Shown piece after piece: positions 1 through 6,216 of a stretch of 27,426 nucleotides of DNA. Within the stretch, counting starts at the first letter, position 1. The number at the start of each line of letters is the position of its first letter. Location: assembly GCA_937916485.1 (NCBI GenBank), contig CALFSV010000407.1, positions 1 to 27,426 of the forward strand. Reading direction: 5' to 3'. This DNA is from an uncultured Paracoccaceae bacterium. GTDB taxonomy: Bacteria; Pseudomonadota; Alphaproteobacteria; Rhodobacterales; Rhodobacteraceae. Under the pieces are notes generated by a model that saw nothing but the letters and a program-made list of their open reading frames with translations, searched no databases and was not told the origin of the DNA. The translations under genes were made by a program, and so were the position numbers.

Positions 1-1
1 T

Positions 2-367
2 CTGGCCCTGCCTCTGGTGCTGATCGTGACTGGCTCTGCCCTCAAAAGCTACGACATGAACCAGGAACTGGCCGCACGCAGCCTTGGCGCACCGCGTTGG
101 AAGGCGTTTTTGACCATCACCTTGCCCCAAATACGCTTTGCCGTTGTCACATCCGCATTATTGTCGTTTTTGACCTCTTTTGACGAAGTTGTGATTGCGA
201 TGTTTATTTCCGGCGGGGATAATCCAACATTAACACGTAACATGTTCAACGCCCTGCGTGACCAGATCGACCCAACGATCGCGTCAATTTCTACCATCAT
301 GATCGTGGTAACCTCGATCATGATGGTGCTGGCGCAGGTCTTTGGACGCAGCAAAGCAGATAAATAA
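2..367 (+). CDS. ABC transporter permease, polyamine (PotC/PotI)-like, 3' end only
   Basis: The reading frame is open from the first bases of the window, so only the C-terminal ~121 residues are present and the start lies upstream. The fragment carries the EAA loop that contacts the ATPase (ELAARSLGAPRWKAFLTITL, about residues 21-40 of the visible part). A hydrophobic segment around SALLSFLTSFDEVVIAMFI and a C-terminal membrane helix (ISTIMIVVTSIMMVLAQVF) follow. The wording of the EAA loop and the FDEVVIAMF segment are typical of PotC/PotI-type inner-membrane permeases for spermidine, putrescine or related compounds. It is followed directly by the GMC oxidoreductase gene, so the importer probably feeds that enzyme. 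The substrate cannot be read from this fragment. Confidence 0.85.
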   Translation: MALPLVLIVTGSALKSYDMNQELAARSLGAPRWKAFLTITLPQIRFAVVTSALLSFLTSFDEVVIAMFISGGDNPTLTRNMFNALRDQIDPTIASISTIMIVVTSIMMVLAQVFGRSKADK

Positions 368-368
368 A

Positions 369-1985
369 GTGAACGAATACGATTATGTGATTGTCGGTGC
401 AGGCTCTGCCGGATCCGTTCTGGCCAACCGGCTGAGCGAAGACGGAACATCAAAGGTTCTGGTACTGGAGGCCGGGGGCACCGACAAAAATTTCTGGATT
501 CAGGTGCCAATCGGCTATGGCAAAATTTTCCATGACCAACGGGTAAACTGGAAATACGTGACCGAACCGGACCCGAACCTGGACGGGCTACAGATGTACT
601 GGCCACGCGGTAAAGTACTGGGCGGCTCCAGTTCGATCAACGCAATGGTCTATGTGCGCGGCCACCGCATGGATTACAACGACTGGGGCGCGGTCGCACC
701 GGGCTGGGGCTGGGGCGATGTCGAACCTCTGTTCCGGCGCATGGAAAACTGGGACGGCGGCCCAGACCAGCGGCGCGGTGGCGTCGGGCCATTGTCGGTC
801 TACGACCCAGCAGCCGAAATCCACCCGCTGACCAAAACCTATCTGCAAGCCACCGCGCAATCGGGCATCCCGCAAAACCCCGATTACAACGGTGCCGAAA
901 TGGAAGGTTCGACCGTCTATCAGATCACCACAAAGGACGGATTTCGCGCCTCGGCAGCGCGCAGCTATTTGTGGCCCGCCCGCAAACGCAGCAATCTGGA
1001 CGTGCAGACCCGCGCCCATGTGAACCGGATCTTGCTGGACGGCAAACGCGCGGTCGGTGTGGAATACCGCCAGAAGGGCCGCTACATTATCGCCCATGCG
1101 CGGCGCGAAGTCATCCTGTGCGGTGGTGCGGTCAATTCACCGCAATTGCTGCAACTCTCGGGCATCGGCCCTGCTGCCGTGCTGCAAAAATATGGTCTAC
1201 ACGTGGTTCACGACGCCCCGCAAGTTGGACGCAACCTGCAGGATCACCTTGGCGCCGATTACATGTTTCGCGCCAAAGTCCCCAGCCTGAATGAACAACT
1301 GCGCCCGCTGCTCGGAAAACTACGCGTCGGTTTGCAATACGTCCTGGCCCGCAAAGGGCCATTGTCGCTGAGCCTCAATCAGGGCGGCGGATTTGTCCGC
1401 CTGAACGACGCCTCGGACCGGCCTGACCTTCAATTGTATTTCTCCCCAGTCAGCTATACCCGCGCACCCGTAGGCACCCGCCCGCTGATGAGCCCGGACC
1501 CATTTCCCGGCTTTCTGCTGGGCTTTAACCCGTGTAAACCGACCAGCACCGGCCATCTACAAATACGCTCTGCCGATCCAACCATCGCGCCGGAAATCCA
1601 TGCCAATTATCTAGACACCCAGCACGACCGTGACCTGATGCTGGCAGGCATGCGGCTGATACGCAAAATCACCGATACCCCCGCGTTCAAATCGGTGATC
1701 GACGCAGAAATGTCACCAGGTCTGGATGTGTCATCAGACGACGATCTGAACGCCTATATCCGCCAGAAATGCTGGACCGTATTTCACCAGTGCGGCACCT
1801 GCCGCATGGGTCACGATCCAGCAACATCCGTCGTCGATGAACGGCTAAGGGTGCACGGCATTCAGCGCCTGCGGGTCGCGGATGCGTCGATTTTCCCGAC
1901 GATCCCGACCGGAAACACCAACGCACCCGCGATTATGGTCGGGGAAAAAGCATCCGACCTGATCCGGCAAGACGCACGCGCCTAA
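369..1985 (+). CDS. GMC-family FAD oxidoreductase (choline/alcohol dehydrogenase-like)
   Basis: The product of 538 residues matches the usual GMC length. It opens with the FAD dinucleotide-binding motif VIVGAGSAGSVLANRL (about residues 7-22). GMC signature 1 (GGSSSINAMVYVRGH) is near residue 83. The C-terminal block has HQCGTCRMG with catalytic His473 and NTNAP with Asn518. Such enzymes oxidise alcohol groups using FAD. The GTG at 369 is chosen because it begins one base after the stop of the permease gene and gives the standard N-terminus; an in-frame ATG at 342 would overlap the permease gene by 26 bases. The gene lies between a polyamine-type permease and an enolase-superfamily enzyme, so its substrate may be an imported amino alcohol, polyol or sugar derivative. 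BetA-like choline dehydrogenase is possible, but nothing here proves it. Confidence 0.9.
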   Translation: MNEYDYVIVGAGSAGSVLANRLSEDGTSKVLVLEAGGTDKNFWIQVPIGYGKIFHDQRVNWKYVTEPDPNLDGLQMYWPRGKVLGGSSSINAMVYVRGHRMDYNDWGAVAPGWGWGDVEPLFRRMENWDGGPDQRRGGVGPLSVYDPAAEIHPLTKTYLQATAQSGIPQNPDYNGAEMEGSTVYQITTKDGFRASAARSYLWPARKRSNLDVQTRAHVNRILLDGKRAVGVEYRQKGRYIIAHARREVILCGGAVNSPQLLQLSGIGPAAVLQKYGLHVVHDAPQVGRNLQDHLGADYMFRAKVPSLNEQLRPLLGKLRVGLQYVLARKGPLSLSLNQGGGFVRLNDASDRPDLQLYFSPVSYTRAPVGTRPLMSPDPFPGFLLGFNPCKPTSTGHLQIRSADPTIAPEIHANYLDTQHDRDLMLAGMRLIRKITDTPAFKSVIDAEMSPGLDVSSDDDLNAYIRQKCWTVFHQCGTCRMGHDPATSVVDERLRVHGIQRLRVADASIFPTIPTGNTNAPAIMVGEKASDLIRQDARA

Positions 1986-1996
1986 AGGAGACGCAC

Positions 1997-3100
1997 ATGA
2001 AACTGAACTCCATCGAAACCTTCACCACCCCGTTCATCGGCTTTGTCCGCGTGACGACAGAAAGCGGCGCACAGGGCTGGGGGCAGGTGTCCACCTATCA
2101 TTCCGATATCACAACACAGGTTTTGCACCGGCAGGTCGCACCGTGGACGCTGGGTCAGGACACCACCGATCTGGACGATCTGCTGGATATTGTGGCCGAA
2201 CGTGAACACAAATTCCCCGGCTCTTACCTGCGCCGCGCCATGGCCGGTCTGGACACCGCCATCTGGGACATGCGCGGCAAACAGCAAGGCAAATCCGTGG
2301 CCGAACTGTTGGGCGGAACGCCCGGTCTAATCCGCGCCTATGCCTCGTCAATGAAACGCGACATCACCCCAGTGGACGAGGCGGCGCGCATGAAACACCT
2401 GCGTGACACCCACGGTTTTGACGCCTTCAAGGTCCGCGCCGGTGCCGAAGTCGGACGCAACAAAGACGAATGGCCCGGCCGTACTGAAGAGATCATTCCG
2501 ACCATGCGCCGTGAAATGGGCGACAATGTCGCGCTGATGATTGATGCCAACAGTTGCTATTCTCCGGACCGCGCCATCGAAGTCGGCCATATGCTGCAGG
2601 ACCAAGGGTTTTCCCATTACGAAGAACCCTGCCCCTACTGGGAACTGGAACAGACCAAACAGGTCACCGATGCGCTGGACATCGACGTCACTGGCGGGGA
2701 ACAGGACTGTGATCTGCCGACATGGCGGCGGATGATCGACATGCGCGCGGTGGACATTGTACAACCTGACATTCTGTATCTGGGGGGCATGTGCCGCACC
2801 ATGCGCGTTGTCGAAATGGCCGACCGGGCCAGGCTGCCGGTCACGCCGCACTGCGCCAATCTCTCCCTTGTCACCCTGTTCACCATGCACCTGCTGCGTT
2901 CCATTCCAAATGCGGGAAAATACCTAGAATTTTCGATCGAAGGCTCTGACTATTACCCATGGCAAGACGGACTTTTTGTGCAATCGCCCTATGACATCGT
3001 GAACGGTCACGCCCGCGTCACCGACGCACCGGGTTGGGGCGTCGAGATCAGCCCAGACTGGCTGGCGCGGTCGCAGTATCAGATCAGCACCGCGCCCTAA
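1997..3100 (+). CDS. Enolase-superfamily enzyme, mandelate racemase subgroup (sugar-acid dehydratase/racemase-like)
   Basis: The product is 367 residues. The metal ligands of the enolase superfamily are visible: Asp183 (DAN), Glu209/Glu210 (EEP) and Glu235 (GGEQ). The acid/base residues of the mandelate racemase subgroup are also present: Lys145 in FKVRAG on the second strand, and the Asp258 (QPD)/His285 (TPHC) pair. The second Lys of the usual KxK motif is Arg147 here. These enzymes abstract a proton alpha to a carboxylate, giving dehydration or racemisation of sugar acids or hydroxy acids. A strong ribosome-binding site (AAAGGAG, about 1984-1990) lies 11 bases after the GMC stop, so the two genes are one operon. 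The precise substrate is not inferable. Confidence 0.9.
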   Translation: MKLNSIETFTTPFIGFVRVTTESGAQGWGQVSTYHSDITTQVLHRQVAPWTLGQDTTDLDDLLDIVAEREHKFPGSYLRRAMAGLDTAIWDMRGKQQGKSVAELLGGTPGLIRAYASSMKRDITPVDEAARMKHLRDTHGFDAFKVRAGAEVGRNKDEWPGRTEEIIPTMRREMGDNVALMIDANSCYSPDRAIEVGHMLQDQGFSHYEEPCPYWELEQTKQVTDALDIDVTGGEQDCDLPTWRRMIDMRAVDIVQPDILYLGGMCRTMRVVEMADRARLPVTPHCANLSLVTLFTMHLLRSIPNAGKYLEFSIEGSDYYPWQDGLFVQSPYDIVNGHARVTDAPGWGVEISPDWLARSQYQISTAP

Positions 3101-3273
3101 CCCGCCAACCTGCACAGGCATAGGGTACCTGCGGGATGTAGTGTTTTGGATGGCGATTAGCAGGATTATCAGGATTAGCAATGCTGAGCGGCTAAATCGC
3201 AAAAAATGCAAAAGTCACCGCGATGTGATCGAAGCTTATTTAATTAGGCTCAAGACCACTTTTGTTCGGGTTT

Positions 3274-3385
3274 CTAGTTACCATAAACGAGCTGAACGCT
3301 CGGCCTCAGCATAACCGCATCAGCAATCCGCTGCACGTTTGGAAATTCAAGGATGTCAGGATGGCCTCGTGAAGTTTCGAGCCAA
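3274..3385 (-). pseudogene. C-terminal remnant of a glutathione S-transferase-like protein
   Basis: Reading the minus strand from about 3385 to the stop at 3274-3276 gives an open, protein-like C-terminus containing SRGHPDILEFPNVQRIADAV and RPSVQLVYGN. The HP..x.FPNV.RI....M.RPSVQ pattern is what I expect at the end of glutathione S-transferases. No start or N-terminal domain is present, and the frame hits a stop (3405-3407) a few codons upstream. The fragment begins where an IS6-like terminal sequence (GTTGTCAG, 3386-3393) lies, which suggests the insertion truncated the gene. Family assignment is from memory of the motif only. Confidence 0.45.
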
Positions 3386-3540
3386 GTTGTCAGCCTAAGC
3401 AGCTGTCAAACCAATGAAAACTCGCATCAGATTGATGGGGCAATCGAAATCTATGCGCTCAGTAGTTGACGCCACTCATCGAGGGCAGCGGCACGGTTCA
3501 GCTTGAAATTGATGCGTGAATAGAGATGGCGTTCCTGCAG
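3386..3540 (-). mobile_element. Degenerate IS6-family element, transposase C-terminus and right end
   Basis: The minus strand from about 3540 to the TAG at 3451-3453 encodes ERHLYSRINFKLNRAAAL followed by DEWRQLLSA and stop. This is the characteristic C-terminus of IS6-family transposases (ERHL.SR..FK..R..AL.EWR). Upstream the frame soon reaches a stop, so the N-terminal DDE core is gone. The non-coding tail between the stop and GTTGTCAG (3386-3393) resembles the ends of the two other IS6-type copies in this window, including the shared AATCTATG around the stop codon. The element is dead. Confidence 0.7.
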
Positions 3541-3853
3541 GCCCACACACTCAACCCAACCCCGCACCCAGCCCTTATTGCGCCTTTAGCGGACAAGAGT
3601 AGCTGAGAGGAGTGACTTCAGGGCTGGTTTTATAGTAGCGAAATGGGGAGTGTTTTGTCATTAAACGAGGTTACAAATTAGCCCTGCCCGCTTCAAGCAA
3701 GTTTAATTTGATGGTGCCGGCTGCGAAGTCCGTCGTGTTCTATCACTCACCGCGCCGCGTTTAGACAAGTGGGCGCACGAAACCATTTGTAAACTGCTGA
3801 TAATCGTTAAGTATCGCTGATGCTTTGTATCAAATAAAATTTGGAAAATCTTT
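3541..3853. other. Intergenic stretch upstream of the metallophosphoesterase gene
   Basis: I recognise no gene here. The part next to 3540 may be decayed flank of the IS6 remnant. The last ~60 bases are A/T-rich and presumably hold the promoter of the downstream operon, but I cannot place a convincing -35/-10 pair. Confidence 0.5.
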
Positions 3854-4645
3854 ATGAAGACTAAATTCATCCATATCACGGATATCCACCTTGTCGACGA
3901 AGGCCTTTTGCTAAACGGTGGTGTTCCGACCGCCCGGCTGGACGCTTGCCTGGACGATATTTCTCGTTGGCACCCCGATGCGGCATTTTGCGTGATATCT
4001 GGAGATCTAGCCGAATTCGCTGAGGTCGAGGCCTATCAGGCGCTCAAGGCCCGTCTGGCGGTCTATCCGCTACCCTGCTTTCTATTGATAGGCAATCATG
4101 ACGACCGCGCCGTGTTCCAATCGGTTTTCCCGGATCATCCAAAGGACATGAATGAGTTCGTTCAGCATCGGTTCGAGATAGAACAGGGCGTATTCCTGTT
4201 CCTTGATACCACCAAAGAAGGGCGAGACGTGCATGAGGGCCAGCTTTGCAGTTACCGACTAGACTGGCTGAAACAACAACTGGCCGAAGCTGGAGACAAG
4301 CCAACCTATCTGTTCCTGCACCATCCACCTTTTGAAATCGGCATTCCTTATGTGGATAATATCAGGTTGATTGAAGCGGAGGCATTCGCCAAAGCGCTCC
4401 GGCATGGGCGCGATATCCGGCATGTGTTTTACGGACACGTGCATCGCATGACCTATGTGAACTGGCGCGGCATCTCGTTCACCAGCTTGCCGAGCCTTAA
4501 CCACCAAATCCCATTAAATGCAGCCAGTGTTAATGCCGAATTTTGTGACGAACCCCCAGCCTACGGCGTCGTGCTAATCGAAGATGATCAACTGACAGTG
4601 CATTTCAACACCTTCCTGCACCGCAACCCACTGAGCCAGACCTAA
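3854..4645 (+). CDS. Calcineurin-like metallophosphoesterase, GpdQ/class III phosphodiesterase-like
   Basis: The product is 263 residues and has no signal peptide, so it is probably cytoplasmic. All binuclear-metal motifs of the family are present in order: Asp10-x-His12 (TDIHL), Gly50-Asp51, Gly80-Asn81-His82-Asp83, His156-His157 (LHHPP) and Gly194-His195-x-His197 (GHVH). Length and motif spacing fit the GpdQ/cyclic-nucleotide phosphodiesterase branch, which cleaves phosphodiesters such as glycerophosphodiesters. Some members also accept phosphonate monoesters. The stop is 3 bases before the EamA transporter start, so the two are co-transcribed. The gene lies outside the IS-bounded island. 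The natural substrate is unknown; a glycerophosphodiester or similar small phosphodiester is an inference. Confidence 0.88.
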   Translation: MKTKFIHITDIHLVDEGLLLNGGVPTARLDACLDDISRWHPDAAFCVISGDLAEFAEVEAYQALKARLAVYPLPCFLLIGNHDDRAVFQSVFPDHPKDMNEFVQHRFEIEQGVFLFLDTTKEGRDVHEGQLCSYRLDWLKQQLAEAGDKPTYLFLHHPPFEIGIPYVDNIRLIEAEAFAKALRHGRDIRHVFYGHVHRMTYVNWRGISFTSLPSLNHQIPLNAASVNAEFCDEPPAYGVVLIEDDQLTVHFNTFLHRNPLSQT

Positions 4646-4648
4646 GAC

Positions 4649-5512
4649 ATGGAACCGTATTGGACCATTTTGATCTTAATCTCGGCAGCAATCCACCCCT
4701 TGCGCGACCTGATTTTGAAAGGCGTGGCGCATCCGGCGTCTTGTTATGTTGGTGTGTCGTTGATCTGGGTGTTTCTGGCTGCGGGCCATACACTGGCCAT
4801 GGGTCAGGATTTGAGCGTACCGCGGGAAACCTGGCCCTATGTCGTTATTTCGGCAATTGGTCTAACCCTCTACTATTATGGAACCTTGTCTGCCCTACGG
4901 CGCGGCAATTTGTCGGTTTATTATCCGATCATCCGCTCTTCACCGATTGCCATCATAGCTTTCAGTTGGTTGGCGCTGAATCAGATCTATTCCTGGCTCA
5001 CGCTGCTAGGAGTATCGCTGGTTCTTCTGGGTAGCCTGATCATCCAAAAATCTCCGGGAAGGCTGCTGGATGATCGCAAAGCATTTACGATGGCTGTCCT
5101 GGCGATGATGGGCTCGGCAGCCTATTCGCTGAGCGATGCCAACGCAATGCAACAGGTGTCACCCGCACCCTTCCTTTTTTACTGCTATATTCTGGTAGTG
5201 CCCATGCTTGCCGGTATTCGTGCCTGGGAAGATAGCCACATGTTTGCTCCGTTTTTGCCAGTCGTACGCGGGTGGGCGCTAGCCCCATGGCGGATCGTTT
5301 TTGCCGGAATTACGTCATTTCTCTCCTACCTATTCATCCTTTCCGCGTTCCAGCTTGGAGCCGAAGCTGCCACAGTCAGCGCAGTTCGTCAGGCGTCTAT
5401 CCCCGTATCCGTAATCCTCGCTGCGTTCATCCTGAACGAGCCGCACTTTATGCATCGCATCGTCTGGGCCGGCCTGGTTGCGCTGGGGATCTTGGCGATT
5501 ACATTGTCTTGA
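4649..5512 (+). CDS. EamA/DMT-family transporter
   Basis: The 287-residue product is almost entirely hydrophobic, with about ten predicted membrane helices in two EamA repeats, the standard drug/metabolite transporter layout. It starts at ATG 4649, three bases after the metallophosphoesterase stop. Segments GNLSVYYPIIRSSP (about residues 90-103) and SAVRQASIPVSVILAAFIL near the C-terminus match the corresponding places of the second EamA protein of this window (15606-16433), so the two belong to one subfamily. Pairing with a phosphodiesterase suggests it moves a substrate or product of that enzyme, but direction and cargo are unknown. Confidence 0.88.
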   Translation: MEPYWTILILISAAIHPLRDLILKGVAHPASCYVGVSLIWVFLAAGHTLAMGQDLSVPRETWPYVVISAIGLTLYYYGTLSALRRGNLSVYYPIIRSSPIAIIAFSWLALNQIYSWLTLLGVSLVLLGSLIIQKSPGRLLDDRKAFTMAVLAMMGSAAYSLSDANAMQQVSPAPFLFYCYILVVPMLAGIRAWEDSHMFAPFLPVVRGWALAPWRIVFAGITSFLSYLFILSAFQLGAEAATVSAVRQASIPVSVILAAFILNEPHFMHRIVWAGLVALGILAITLS

Positions 5513-5532
5513 GGGCATTGTCATACAAAGGT

Positions 5533-5608
5533 GTTGTCAGACAAAGTCTAACAGGTCTCAAAGTACCACGATCACACAAATCTATGAAGCGCAGATTTGA
5601 AACCACTC
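5533..5608 (+). repeat. Direct repeat, copy 1 (IS6-type end)
   Basis: These 76 bases match 27351-27426 in the same orientation at 73 of 76 positions; the three differences lie in the first 30 bases. The repeat covers the terminal inverted repeat and the end of the transposase gene. The match may continue past the window edge. Confidence 0.95.
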
Positions 5609-6000
5609 CGCGAGAGCAGTTGTGCATTTTTGCTTGAAGGATTGTTTGCTTCCTCACTTAGTGGCGGCTCAGATTTTTTTCGAAAGGCAAAAAAATGCTT
5701 ATTATCGCACGCAGAATTAAATTTATTGCCAACATTCGGAAAGTATCACTTTCATAGCACAAGGCGGGCAAAAACACCGTCGAAACGAGCAGAAATCGAC
5801 CTAAGGCTTTCCTTTCTCCCACGGGAAGCCTTTATTTTTGGTAACTCCACCAAAACCGAACTGTTTCGTGACAGATATCGATGCCACGTTCATGTAAGAT
5901 ATCTTCCACCTGACGGAAACTCAGCGGGTAACGTATGTAATACATCACTGCCAATCGGATGATTTCAGGTGAAGTCTTGAAGTATTTGAAGGGAGAACAT
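5582..6000 (-). pseudogene. IS6-family transposase, frameshifted and internally deleted
   Basis: From the ATG at 5998-6000, one missing base near 5991-5993 shifts the frame. The correct frame then reads FKYFKTSPE, IIRLAVMYYIRYPLSFRQ, VEDILHERGIDICHET and VRFWW (about 5990 to 5847), the typical N-terminus of IS6 transposases. Frame and similarity are lost between about 5846 and 5654. The C-terminus reappears as SFKQKCTTALAEWFQICAS and a TAG at 5582-5584. The DDE catalytic core is absent, so it cannot be active. Confidence 0.8.
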
Positions 6001-6057
6001 GTTGTCATCTAACAAAAATACGGACCGACCTCGAAACCGTCAAGTTTGTCTGACAAC

Positions 6058-6216
6058 GCCAATTCAGAGACCGGAACGTAAACGGGACAAGACCATATAG
6101 ACCATTATATTATTTGGTACCGCTGAAACAGATCAAATATCGCCTCTGACGTAATTAAAAACGTCACTGACGTCAAACAGCGTGCCTGTAGATTTTGCTA
6201 AAGGAATTCACGCATC
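6058..6216. other. A/T-rich gap with repeated TGACGT motifs downstream of the flavoprotein gene
   Basis: This gap holds no gene. TGACGT (6147-6152) and ACGTCA (6161-6166) form a 6-bp inverted repeat with an 8-base A/T spacer, followed by the palindrome TGACGTCA (6168-6175). It lies just past the flavoprotein stop and could be a weak transcription end or a protein-binding site. There is no clear T-run. Confidence 0.3.

Larger units (their letters stand above)
5533..6057 (-). mobile_element. Internally deleted IS6-family insertion sequence, left boundary of the island
   Basis: The element is bounded by inverted repeats: GTTGTCAGACAAA at 5533-5545 and its complement TTTGTCTGACAAC at 6045-6057. 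At about 525 bp it is shorter than a complete IS6 element (roughly 0.8 kb). Transposase sequence is present at both ends on the minus strand while the middle is missing. I see no 8-bp target duplication: the 8 bases flanking each end differ. That fits a decayed or recombined element. Confidence 0.8.

Noticed and set aside
588..1097. Open frame of 169 codons on - inside the GMC oxidoreductase gene
   Set aside because: Antisense shadow produced by G/C-rich codon use; no motif, and the + strand gene is certain.
2348..2890. Open frame of 180 codons on - inside the enolase-family gene
   Set aside because: Antisense shadow of a gene whose metal ligands are all visible on +.
5597..5962. Open frame of 121 codons on + across the IS6 remnant
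   Set aside because: The opposite strand carries recognisable transposase sequence at both ends of this interval; the + frame has no protein-like features.
5533..6057. An 8-bp target site duplication around the left IS remnant
   Set aside because: The flanking octamers (ACAAAGGT on the left and GCCAATTC on the right) do not match, so no duplication is claimed.
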